The notes below the pieces were generated by a model. That model saw only the letters and a program-made list of their open reading frames with translations. It did not search any database and was not told the DNA's origin. Made by a program: the position numbers and the translations under genes. Shown here one piece after another: positions 10,436 through 18,520 of a stretch of DNA of 64,000 nucleotides. This DNA comes from Alphaproteobacteria bacterium (GTDB lineage Bacteria > Pseudomonadota > Alphaproteobacteria > DSM-16000 > Inquilinaceae), in assembly GCA_028277405.1 (NCBI GenBank), contig JANQGH010000059.1, forward strand, positions 1 to 64,000, given 5' to 3'. Positions within the stretch are counted from its first letter, which is position 1, and every line of letters begins with the position of its first letter.

Positions 10436-11200
10436 TCATCCGCCCAACGCCTGCGCGATCAGGACGGCGCCGGAGAGAAGCAGCAATCCGAGCACAAGAT
10501 AGCGAAAATGCGCCGCCGAGATGCGTTTGTAGAGCCGTGCGCCCATCCACGCCCCGATCAGTGTCGCCGGCAGACAGAGTGCGGCAATCAAAAGAACGTC
10601 CGCCGTGATCTGTCCGGCGATCGCCATGCCGATGCTGGCCAGCCCCAGAATGACGAGGTTGAAGGGCTGATAGACCGCGCGCTGCGCGTCGGCGGTGGCG
10701 TCGCGATCCGTCAATTGCAGCCAGATCAGCGGCAGCGGGCCGGACAGACCGGCGAAACCGCCCAGAAAACCGCCGCCGAGACCGATGGCGCCATCGGCTG
10801 ACCTGTTTCGCACTCTGCTGGATTTGCGTCGCCTGCGGCCGAACAGTTCGATGCTTGCATACGCCAGCAGAAGAACACCGATCGACGTTCTAAGCAGCAA
10901 AGGCGAGACGGCCGAAAGCGTCGCGACGCCAACCGGCACACCCGCCGCGCCTCCGGCGAGAAACGGCCAGGCTCGGGACCAATTGAAGGCTTTGCGCACT
11001 GTGATCAATCCGACCAGCTGCGCGGCAACCGATGAAAGGGCCACGAGAGGTGGCACCATCTCTGCCGGAAGGGCGTGAAACCAGACGCCCGACGCGACCA
11101 GTCCAGTACCAAACCCGGTCAGCCCTGTGGTGAAGCCCGCCAGAAGAGCCCCGAAACACACCAGCGCCAGGGCTGTGGCGTCGAGAAGGATCGGGCTCAC
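10436..11200 (-). CDS. TauE/SafE-family membrane transporter (sulfite exporter-like)
   Basis: The 254-residue protein is hydrophobic throughout with about eight membrane spans. It shows the TauE/SafE repeat signature twice, FGALLAGFTTGLTGFGTGLVA near the N-terminus and GLGGGFLGGFAGLSGPLPL in the middle. The family moves sulfite, sulfoacetate or similar organic anions, but no substrate can be assigned. A GTG at 11200 is chosen because upstream sequence in the same frame is non-hydrophobic and overlaps a relic gene. It ends near 10436 facing the MFS relic. Confidence 0.8.
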   Translation of the reverse strand: MSPILLDATALALVCFGALLAGFTTGLTGFGTGLVASGVWFHALPAEMVPPLVALSSVAAQLVGLITVRKAFNWSRAWPFLAGGAAGVPVGVATLSAVSPLLLRTSIGVLLLAYASIELFGRRRRKSSRVRNRSADGAIGLGGGFLGGFAGLSGPLPLIWLQLTDRDATADAQRAVYQPFNLVILGLASIGMAIAGQITADVLLIAALCLPATLIGAWMGARLYKRISAAHFRYLVLGLLLLSGAVLIAQALGG

Positions 11201-11282
11201 GACGACGAAGTTCTGCGGATGCGGTCGGCGGACGGCAATGTCGCCGGCTCGCGGTCGGACCGCGGGCACTCGCGGTGCGGAA

Positions 11283-11582
11283 TCACCTGAACCTAAACGC
11301 CGAGACGTGTTCGGGCATTTCAACCTCTTCGAGGTTGCGCGGATCGGGTTCGGGATCCGGAAGCTGCATCCGCACCGGCAGCACGCCGTCCCATATCGGC
11401 AGTGCATGCTCGTCCTCGCGCCATTGCAATGTCGGCGTGACATTGGGCCGGCTGTCGACGACATAACCGACGCTGCAGATCGGCATAGTGTCCAGAATAT
11501 CGTGAATCGTCGACATGTCGTAGTGGCCGCGTTCGTGGTGACGCCGCACGCGAACGCGGTCTGAATGAGGCTTTGGGGTCAT
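11283..11582 (-). pseudogene. Pyridoxamine 5'-phosphate oxidase-like gene with internal deletion
   Basis: The first 55 residues match the N-terminus of the PPOX-type FMN flavoprotein family, with RVRRHHERGHYD, IHDILDTMPICSVGYVVD and PNVTPTLQWRED. The remaining 40 match only its C-terminus, ALPIWDGVLPVRM followed by PDPEPDPRNLEE. Normal members are about 200 residues or more, so roughly 100 residues carrying most of the flavin and substrate site are missing. The join is in frame. It is divergent from a MocR (PdxR-like) regulator, a common pairing for vitamin B6-related genes. The product is probably inactive. Confidence 0.72.
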
Positions 11583-11614
11583 TGTCCGGGCTCGTCACAG
11601 GGTTCCGAGCCCAT

Positions 11615-11652
11615 CTGTTAAGCTATTAACAGGACTGGAGAAATAGCCAGTC
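11615..11652. promoter_or_regulatory. Two adjacent palindromes in the MocR divergent promoter
   Basis: CTGTTAA-GCTA-TTAACAG (11615-11632) is a perfect 7-bp inverted repeat. It is immediately followed by GACTGG-8-CCAGTC (11633-11652). A further half site CCAGT lies at 11671-11675. They sit between the PPOX-like relic and the MocR gene, so they are likely operator sites for the MocR protein or overlap its promoter. Confidence 0.5.
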
Positions 11653-11694
11653 TAGTCTTATCAAACAAGTCCAGTTTGGTATCGCTCCGCTATC

Positions 11695-13164
11695 GTGAGA
11701 GTGTGTCGATTGCAGGCGAAAGACACGGCCGCTCAGGCTTCCTTGCTATCGGTCTCACTCGACCGAGAGGTAAGGACGCCGCTTCACGCCCAACTCACCG
11801 ATCAACTGCGGCGGCTGATCCTGAACGGGCGGCTCCCGGTCGGTAGCAAGCTGCCGTCGAGCCGCAAGCTCAGCGTCGAATTGTCCGTCTCGCGCGTCAC
11901 CGTCGTCACGGCCATGGATCAGCTTCAAAGCGAGGGCTATATCGAAACGCGGCAAGGCTCGGGCGTTTTCGTCACGGCCGACCTGCCGGACGGCATGGTG
12001 CTGCATCCCGATCGCGGAGCGGACAGCGGCGTCGACAAACCCTTCGTGGTGCCCGAGGCCCCTGAGATTCGGCCCTTTCAGACATTCATGCCGGACCTGT
12101 CGCTGTTTCCGCACCGGCACTGGTCGAGGACGTTCGACAGGGTCTGGCGCCAGCCGGATGCCTCATTGCTCACCCATCAGGACCTTTTCGGCTGGCCAGC
12201 GCTGCGGGTTGCCATCGCCGATCATCTGGCGACCTGGCGCGGCATCGTGTGCAGCCCCGAGCAGATCGTGATTACCGCCGGCACGCGTGATGCGATCGAT
12301 CTGATCGCCCACAGCGCCTTTCGCAAAGGTGATACCGTTCTGGTCGAGGATCCGGGATACGCCTCGCTTGGCCTTGCGCTTGACGATGGCGGATTGACGG
12401 TGTGCCCCGTTCCGGTCGGCCGGCAAGGGTTCGATATTGCCTGGGGTACCGCGCTGGCGCCGGAGGCTAAGGGCGCTGTTGTCACACCGTCGCGCCAGTT
12501 CCCGCTGGGCATGACGCTCCCCGTCGCGCGGCGTCTGGATCTCTTGTCTTGGTCGCGAACGGCCGACGGCCTCTTGATCGAGGACGATTACGACAGCGAA
12601 TTCCGCTATTTCGGCGCGCCGTTGCCGGCTTTAATGAGCTTGGATGAGCATGGCGTCGTTGTTTATCTGGGCAGCTTCTCCAAGGTGCTGTCGCCGACAT
12701 TTCGGCTTGGCTTTCTCGTCGCGCCCGATCGCTTGCTCGATCAGATCAGGGACCGGTTGCTCGTTACGGGTCCCCACGCGTCGTTCCTCGTCCAGCCGGT
12801 ACTGGCCCGCTTTATGGCGGAGGGGCATTTCGCAACCCATCTCCGGCGCATGCGGAGGATCTACGGACAAAGACGGGATGTCCTGACCCATGCTCTGGCC
12901 GAGCAACTCGGCGATGTTGTTGAGATCGGCGATGTGTCCGCGGGCATGCATGCCGTAATCCGCTTGCGCGGTGATCGGGCTTGTGTCGAGACCGACGAGG
13001 CCGTGGCTGCACGCGCCCGCGAGGTTGGGTTAGTCCTGCGACCTCTATCGTCATACTATGCGGGCAAGCCCCGCTCGCAGGGTCTGGTTCTCGGCTACGC
13101 CGCTTTCGATGAGGCCAAGCTCGTTGACGGCGTGCGTGCGCTTTCGGAGGTTTTGGTCGGATAG
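11695..13164 (+). CDS. MocR/PdxR-family regulator (GntR HTH fused to aminotransferase domain)
   Basis: The 489-residue protein has a GntR winged helix at about residues 20-95 (LHAQLTDQLRRLILNGRLPVGSKLPSSRKL and GYIETRQGSGVFV). It is followed by a class I aminotransferase domain with YLGSFSKVLSPTFRLGFL, where Lys about 330 should bind PLP. Such proteins usually sense PLP or an amino compound and control a neighbouring gene. Here the neighbour is a broken PPOX-like gene, so its target may be gone or elsewhere. A GTG start at 11695 is used. No strong ribosome binding site was seen. Confidence 0.88.
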   Translation: MRVCRLQAKDTAAQASLLSVSLDREVRTPLHAQLTDQLRRLILNGRLPVGSKLPSSRKLSVELSVSRVTVVTAMDQLQSEGYIETRQGSGVFVTADLPDGMVLHPDRGADSGVDKPFVVPEAPEIRPFQTFMPDLSLFPHRHWSRTFDRVWRQPDASLLTHQDLFGWPALRVAIADHLATWRGIVCSPEQIVITAGTRDAIDLIAHSAFRKGDTVLVEDPGYASLGLALDDGGLTVCPVPVGRQGFDIAWGTALAPEAKGAVVTPSRQFPLGMTLPVARRLDLLSWSRTADGLLIEDDYDSEFRYFGAPLPALMSLDEHGVVVYLGSFSKVLSPTFRLGFLVAPDRLLDQIRDRLLVTGPHASFLVQPVLARFMAEGHFATHLRRMRRIYGQRRDVLTHALAEQLGDVVEIGDVSAGMHAVIRLRGDRACVETDEAVAARAREVGLVLRPLSSYYAGKPRSQGLVLGYAAFDEAKLVDGVRALSEVLVG

Positions 13165-13390
13165 CGGCTGATCGCCTCGCCGAGATTGGCCGGCACACGG
13201 CGCCAGCGACTTCGGCGCTATGCCTGAGATGTGGTCGGACATGGATGTCGTCCGTCATATTGGCGGGGTTCCCTCGACCGAGGCTGACGCGTGGAGCAGG
13301 CTCCTGCGCTATGGCGGCTTGTCGACGTTGCTGGGTTACGGCTACTGGGCCATCGAGTCTCAAGCGGCCCGACCGCTCGTAGCTGGATGA
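13165..13390 (+). pseudogene. GNAT acetyltransferase fragment, frameshifted and truncated
   Basis: A 56-codon frame from an ATG at 13220 reads MPEMWSDMDVVRHIGG and then WSRLLRYGGLSTLLGYGYWAI. This is the N-terminal third of RimJ/RimL-like GNAT acetyltransferases. The preceding family residues (RHTAP...DFGA) can be read just upstream in another frame, so a small frameshift separates them. The acetyl-CoA-binding core is missing after a TGA at 13388. No active enzyme is expected. Confidence 0.55.
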
Positions 13391-13506
13391 GCGCGGCCGG
13401 CATGGGCGCAGGCATGCCACCATAATTTTCAGTTATAGAAATAGATAAAAAGAAACCCGGTTCTTCGACAATAGGCTTCTAGCTATGGGTGCTGGCATCT
13501 TCCGTG

Positions 13507-14736
13507 ATGACCGAAAGCACCATGCATTCCGCGCGCCTGTCCACGACGTTTCCGCTCCTTCTGACAACCGCCATCGGCCTTCTGGCGACGGACCTATATC
13601 TGCCCGCAATCCCGATCATCGCCGATGCGCTGGAGGCGTCCGTCGAGCACGCGCAGTATACGCTGGTCGCCTTCTTCGCGGCGTTTTCCGCCTTTCAACT
13701 GGTCTATGGCGCACTGGCTCAGCGCTTCAACGCCGGCACCATTCTCGCTCTTGCAATCGCGCTATTGGCGATCGGCAGTCTGATCGGGGCATTGGCCCAA
13801 TCGATCGAGACGCTGATCGCGGCGCGCCTGATTCAGGGTGTCGGTGCATCGGCCGGCGCGGCGATCGTGCCGGGTGTGGTGCGACGCCTCTTCGATCAGC
13901 GGGCCTCGGTGCGGGTCATCTCGGTCTTCGGCGTGTTCGAGTCCTGCATTCCCGCCCTTGCGCCGATTGCCGGCGCGGGAATGGTCGTTCTCATGGGCTG
14001 GCGGTCGACCTTCTGGGCGCTGACCGTCGTCGCCATCCTGTCGTGCGCCCTGCTCCTGCGGATGCGCCACAAGACACCGGCGGTCGGCGGTAACCAACCG
14101 CGTGGCGGGTTTATCCGGCAATCGCTGAACCATTATGGCGCCGTTCTCCGGAATGCGCGGTTCGTGACGATTGCCGGCAGCTATGCATCGGCGTTCGGTG
14201 CGCTGATGCTGTTCGTCGGGACCGCGCCGCAGGTCCTGGACATCCATTTCGGCCGTGACGTGAGCGGCTTCGTCGCCATGCAACTGGTCATGGTCGCCGC
14301 CTTCATGATCGGATCCCTGGCCGCGCCTTCGTTCATCGAACGCTACGGGCTGACGGCCGCGAACCGGGTCGGCGTGATCATGCTTGCGATCACCACCGTC
14401 GGCCTGTTTCTGATCTACAACGGCCATTGGCCGCAAACGGCTGAGTTGTACGTCGCGGTTCTGCTGCCCTCCCAGATCGGCCTCGGGCTGCGATTCGGCG
14501 GCAGCATGACCGAGGCCATCGGCGCCTGCGAGGGCCGCGAGGCCGCCGCTTCAGCGACGTCCGCGTTCCTTTGCTTCGTCTTCGCCGCGATCGGCAATGC
14601 ACTCGCTGCGCCGTTCGTCGAAGCCAGCATCGCCCCGATCGCTTACGGCAGCTTCGTCTTTGCGGTCATGAGTTTGGCGACGCATTTCGCGTCGTTGCGC
14701 ACCGCACAGTCCCAGTCGTCGGCGCATCGACCCTGA
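13507..14736 (+). CDS. Bcr/CflA-family MFS drug efflux transporter
   Basis: The 409-residue protein has about 12 membrane spans. Near its N-terminus are ATDLYLPAIPIIADAL and VYGALAQRF, and later GASAGAAIVPGVVRRLFD, all characteristic of Bcr/CflA-type DHA1 proton-coupled exporters. Family members export bicyclomycin, chloramphenicol, sulfonamide or other small molecules. An ATG at 13507 is preferred to a GTG at 13489. The upstream 115 bases are AT-rich and could hold its promoter. It stands alone between relics and an OsmC gene. Confidence 0.88.
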   Translation: MTESTMHSARLSTTFPLLLTTAIGLLATDLYLPAIPIIADALEASVEHAQYTLVAFFAAFSAFQLVYGALAQRFNAGTILALAIALLAIGSLIGALAQSIETLIAARLIQGVGASAGAAIVPGVVRRLFDQRASVRVISVFGVFESCIPALAPIAGAGMVVLMGWRSTFWALTVVAILSCALLLRMRHKTPAVGGNQPRGGFIRQSLNHYGAVLRNARFVTIAGSYASAFGALMLFVGTAPQVLDIHFGRDVSGFVAMQLVMVAAFMIGSLAAPSFIERYGLTAANRVGVIMLAITTVGLFLIYNGHWPQTAELYVAVLLPSQIGLGLRFGGSMTEAIGACEGREAAASATSAFLCFVFAAIGNALAAPFVEASIAPIAYGSFVFAVMSLATHFASLRTAQSQSSAHRP

Positions 14737-14766
14737 CACACAGACCTAGCCATGATGGGGATCTGG

Positions 14767-15279
14767 ATGACCAAGCAACACACCTACAACGTGATTGTCG
14801 AGTGGACCGGAAACGAAGGTCCCGGAACGGCTGGTTACGAAGCCTACAGCCGAAATCATCTCATCAGCGCTGATGGCAAACCATCGGTCGAGGGTTCGTC
14901 GGACCCATCCTTTCGTGGCGACCCCGGACGCTGGAACCCCGAGGAGTTGCTCGTCGCAGCGCTCTCTGCCTGCCATAAGCTCTGGTATCTGCACCTTTGC
15001 TCGGTCAACGGCGTCGTCGTCGTCAGCTACACGGACCGGGCGGAGGGCACCATGGTTGAGGAGCGGGGGGCGGCCGGGCGGTTCATCGAAGTGTGCTTGC
15101 GGCCCCGGGTGGTCGTTACGCCCGAAAGCCCGCCTGACAAGGCCTTGGATCTGCACGCCCAGGCGCATCGGCTCTGCTTCATTGCGAACTCTGTCAACTT
15201 CCCCGTCCGGCACGAGGCCGACCTGGTCTTTGCCGGCTCGGCGGGTGCCGGCGACGCGCACGGATCTGGCGGCGAATGA
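14767..15279 (+). CDS. OsmC-family peroxiredoxin-like protein
   Basis: The 170-residue protein matches the OsmC/Ohr fold. It has NPEELLVAALSACHKLWYLHLC with a Cys at 69, and HRLCFIANSVNFPV with a second Cys at 137, in the positions of the peroxide-reducing pair. The family reduces organic hydroperoxides. The tail after residue 155 is Gly-Ala-rich and probably disordered. The ATG at 14767 is preceded by GGGGA six bases away; two ATGs lie slightly upstream. It follows the Bcr/CflA gene by 30 bases and could be co-transcribed. Confidence 0.85.
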   Translation: MTKQHTYNVIVEWTGNEGPGTAGYEAYSRNHLISADGKPSVEGSSDPSFRGDPGRWNPEELLVAALSACHKLWYLHLCSVNGVVVVSYTDRAEGTMVEERGAAGRFIEVCLRPRVVVTPESPPDKALDLHAQAHRLCFIANSVNFPVRHEADLVFAGSAGAGDAHGSGGE

Positions 15280-15383
15280 ACGCGGTAAGCCGCCCGGCTT
15301 TCGACCTGTAAGGTGTTTGCCTATCGCTTCAACGATGCCCGCGTGTCATTGAACTTGTGAAACCGCCTTGAAGGGGGGCAGCG

Positions 15384-16151
15384 ATGCTCAAGATCGTCAG
15401 GCGCCTCTTGCCTGATTTCGGAACGACCTATGGGCCGGCCGGTGACGGACCGTTTCCGACGATCCTTCTTCTGCACGGCTCGGAAGGCGGCTGGTCCGGC
15501 TGGTCGCATCGCACGGCCGTCATGTTCGCCGCGCACGGTTTCCTGGCCTATCCGCACAGCTACGCGCGAGACGGCAACGCTTGGAATGCCGGTTCGATTG
15601 TCGAGGTTCCGTTGGATCACACTGTCGACGCCTTGAACGCGCTGAGAGCATTCGGCGTCTGTAATGGCAAGGTGGGCTTTTACGGCGTTTCGCGTGGCGG
15701 CGAGCATGCCTTGCTTGTCGCGTTTCTCATGGCGCGGGACGGGATGGCGGGGCTGCCCGATGCGATCGCGGTTCACAGTCCCGCGGACGTCGTCTGTGGC
15801 GCGTTCGACGCCAAACGCTGGCGGGACAAGGGTGATCCAGGGTGGCAGGTCTGGGATCCCGCGATGCGTGCCTGGACCTGGAAAGGTTCTTCGCAAGACC
15901 TGCTTCCGTCGATTCCAATCGAAATCGAACGCTATTGCGGGCCGATCTTTCTCAGCCACGGCGAGCAGGACAGCGTTTGGTCGGTCGAGATGACGAGAAG
16001 ACTGGAGCGGCGCCTTTTAGACAACGGGCATAGGCCGACCGTTCACTATTATCCGGACGAGGATCATCTCAACCGAAGCGAGGCTGAAAACCTTCACAAC
16101 GAACAGGTCATCGCCTTCTTCAATGCCTCTCTTGCCGAAGGCGAGGTTTAG
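15384..16151 (+). CDS. Alpha/beta hydrolase (dienelactone hydrolase / BAAT-like)
   Basis: The 255-residue protein has a complete alpha/beta-hydrolase triad by position. The nucleophile Ser 103 is in GVSRGGE, Asp 196 in SHGEQDSVW and His 228 in DEDHLN. The oxyanion region is LLLHGSEGG near residue 30. The GxSRGGE elbow and the long loop before Asp resemble BAAT/acyl-CoA thioester hydrolase C-terminal domains and dienelactone hydrolases. The real substrate is unknown. GGGGGG at 15375-15380 gives a possible ribosome binding site. It is convergent with a LysR gene. Confidence 0.75.
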   Translation: MLKIVRRLLPDFGTTYGPAGDGPFPTILLLHGSEGGWSGWSHRTAVMFAAHGFLAYPHSYARDGNAWNAGSIVEVPLDHTVDALNALRAFGVCNGKVGFYGVSRGGEHALLVAFLMARDGMAGLPDAIAVHSPADVVCGAFDAKRWRDKGDPGWQVWDPAMRAWTWKGSSQDLLPSIPIEIERYCGPIFLSHGEQDSVWSVEMTRRLERRLLDNGHRPTVHYYPDEDHLNRSEAENLHNEQVIAFFNASLAEGEV

Positions 16152-16219
16152 AGGCCGCGGAAAAGCGAGGCCGGCATCGAGCCAAGGCACGCATGGCGAT
16201 CTTCCCGCTCAGCCGTAGC

Positions 16220-17068
16220 TTAGGCGGCCAGGGTGCCAATGGCGGCTTCGACCAATTCGGGCGACGTCTCTTTGTGCCAACGAAGGCCGATGGACCGAAC
16301 GAGGTTCAGATCGTCGACAGGCAACACCGCGACGTCGACGGTCGCCAGGCTTCGCGGAGCGATCACGAAGCCAAGACCCTGCGCCGCCAGCGCCAAGGCA
16401 AATTCATCGCGATCAGCGCGCGCCGCGGGCCTGATGGTAAGCCCCGCGTCCTGCAGTGCATTCCGAGGCAGTTCACAGCGCCCGCGCAGGATGATCCGGT
16501 CATTGTTGAGGTCGCCGATGCGGATCGACGTTCGCCCGCTTTTGGCAATGGGATGATCCTTTGCGACAATGGCCACGAATGGCTCGCGCCAGAGAACCTT
16601 TGAACGGGCCTCTCCTTGATCCACCGTGCCCCAGGCTAGGTTGATTTGCCGTTTTTCCAGGGCGCCGGACAACCAGATGGCGGCGCCTTCGCAAACCGAC
16701 CAGCGCCATTGTCGCGCGGTCTTCACCAGTCTTGAATGGGCTTTGGCGATCTCCATCGGCGCCAGCGTATGGAGGACCCCGAGCGACACCTTCGGACGCC
16801 TTTTGTCGGGCCGCATGACACTTGTCTTGGCCTCGTCGCAACGTCTCAGAATATCCCGAGCGTGGTGATAGAGCTTTATCGCCTGACCATTCGGCCGAAC
16901 GCCTTTGCTGCTGTTGGCGCGTTCGAACAGTGTGACACCCAGTTCGTCTTCCAGCGACCGGATCGCGGCCGAAACCGCCGGTTGGGAGACGTTGAGATGG
17001 TCCGAGGCTCTCGATATGCCGCGTTGTTCGACGACGGCGACCAGGATCTGAAGATGGCGAAGCTTCAT
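16220..17068 (-). CDS. LysR-family transcriptional regulator
   Basis: The 282-residue protein has the classic LysR HTH (MKLRHLQILVAVVEQRGISRASDHLNVSQPAVSAAIRSLEDELG) followed by LFERANSSKGVRPN and a substrate-binding domain. Such short-tailed members are often GbpR- or CbbR-like regulators of catabolic genes. No divergent partner is present: the 425 bases upstream hold no recognisable gene, and the downstream neighbour is a convergent hydrolase. Its target is therefore unclear. Confidence 0.85.
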   Translation of the reverse strand: MKLRHLQILVAVVEQRGISRASDHLNVSQPAVSAAIRSLEDELGVTLFERANSSKGVRPNGQAIKLYHHARDILRRCDEAKTSVMRPDKRRPKVSLGVLHTLAPMEIAKAHSRLVKTARQWRWSVCEGAAIWLSGALEKRQINLAWGTVDQGEARSKVLWREPFVAIVAKDHPIAKSGRTSIRIGDLNNDRIILRGRCELPRNALQDAGLTIRPAARADRDEFALALAAQGLGFVIAPRSLATVDVAVLPVDDLNLVRSIGLRWHKETSPELVEAAIGTLAA

Positions 17069-17494
17069 AGATTCGGCTTATACGAAAACTATCAACAACA
17101 TATACTATGTCTATGCCATGAGATTTGTTAGCCCTGAAGCGAAGTTCGCGATCCGCAGAGGTTGCCATCCTTGTCGAAACAATCCGCTATAGGGCGGCGC
17201 ATTCATGCATTGATGGTGGGACTTGGTCGGGAAGCGCGACATCGCGCTCGCGCCGAGCGCGCTGCAAGGCGGACGGAACCCTTGCGCGCAACGCGAGCGA
17301 AGTCCGGCGTTGTATTCACAGATTTGTCGGCCTGGGCTCCGATGCCGGGCCGTTGAAGGCAGCAGCCCTCGATGCCGTTGGCGCAGCAAGACGTTCCTCT
17401 TCGTGAAGGTCCGTCCACCCCGGAACCCGCATAGGCAACCCCGCTGCAACCGCATCCCGTCAGGCAGGCGCCAAACTCCGGCACCCGCCCCGTA
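17069..17494. other. Gene-free stretch between two LysR genes
   Basis: No frame on either strand shows a recognisable domain, and short frames here lack family motifs. The first 50 bases are AT-rich and likely contain the promoter of the LysR gene transcribed leftwards. The rest is GC-rich with many small hairpins. It may be decayed coding sequence, but I could not identify any. Confidence 0.5.
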
Positions 17495-18397
17495 TCAGTC
17501 CGCTTTCGGGCGCTCAAGCAGATCCTGCATGATCTCGATAAGATGGTCCGAAGCGACGCGGCTGCCGGATGGCGACAGGGAGGCCGCAAAGATAGGGAAC
17601 GTAATCGGCTCGGCCAGCGGCACGACGCGCAGACTTCGATAGGGGTGCGCCCGCGCCGTGAATTCATCGACGATTGCAACCCGGCCGAGCGCATCGGCCA
17701 TGTGTGGCACTGCCATCAACGAGTGGCACATGATCGTACCGTCATTCGTCAGGCTCCGGGCGCGCATTGCCTCGTCAAGAATGCGCCCGATCGGCCCCTT
17801 GGTCACCGTGTCGACGGTTTGCAGTTCGGCGATATCGGGCAGTGTCGCCCGTTCTCGGCGTGCCAGCGGCAAATGCTTAGGCACGAGAGCCACCAGACGG
17901 CCTTTGCCAATCTGCCAGATATCCATGTCCTCGGCAGCGATGCGGCCCGCCATGATGCCCAGATCGACATGGCCAGCGCGAATGCCCTCCAACTGGCGCG
18001 AAGCGGTCGCGATATCCAGCGAAACATGCAGTTTCGGCATGCGATCCATCAGCCTGGACGTCGCGCATGCCACATATTGGGGCACCATGAAGCCCACCGA
18101 CATCACCGAGAGCTTTGAGCCGGTCCCTTCGCGCAGATTGCCGATGCGCGTTTGAAGCCGTGCAATCCCGTCCTGTAGGAAGCGGCTTTCGCTGTAGAGC
18201 GCGTCCGCTTCGGTTGTCGGCCAGACGCGTCCCCGCTCCAAGACGAACAGCGTCAGACCCGAAGCAGCCTCGAAATCGCGCAGATGGCGGCTCACCGTAG
18301 GTTGCGAGAGGCCAAGCGCTTGCGCCGCCGCGGTGATCGAGTTGCGTTCGTAGACGGCGCAGAAGACATGCAGCCGTTGCAGCGTGATGCCGTGCAG
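17495..18397 (-). CDS. LysR-family regulator with non-canonical start codon
   Basis: The frame encodes a full LysR protein of about 300 residues: LHGITLQRLHVFCAVYERNSITAAAQALGLSQPTVSRHLRDFE, then a substrate-binding domain. In this frame there is no ATG, GTG or TTG before the HTH; the first is a GTG in the middle of the recognition helix (18295). A CTG at 18397 follows GGGAGGGAG with good spacing and is the likeliest start. An ATG nearby is out of frame by one, so a recent frameshift is also possible. It is divergent from the TRAP transporter genes and is their probable regulator. Confidence 0.72.
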   Translation of the reverse strand: MHGITLQRLHVFCAVYERNSITAAAQALGLSQPTVSRHLRDFEAASGLTLFVLERGRVWPTTEADALYSESRFLQDGIARLQTRIGNLREGTGSKLSVMSVGFMVPQYVACATSRLMDRMPKLHVSLDIATASRQLEGIRAGHVDLGIMAGRIAAEDMDIWQIGKGRLVALVPKHLPLARRERATLPDIAELQTVDTVTKGPIGRILDEAMRARSLTNDGTIMCHSLMAVPHMADALGRVAIVDEFTARAHPYRSLRVVPLAEPITFPIFAASLSPSGSRVASDHLIEIMQDLLERPKAD

Positions 18398-18520
18398 AGG
18401 CTCTCCCTCCCATAGTGATACGCTATGGTATTCTCAATTCTTTTCTATTTCCACCGATTGCGATGGCGTTAATCCTGTTCCGAACAGGGGTTGCGGCGGT
18501 CCATCGCTGCCGGAGTGTTG

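Noticed and set aside
13485-14093. Second plus-strand frame inside the MFS gene
   Set aside because: It is arginine-rich shadow sequence. The adjacent frame has membrane spans and family motifs.
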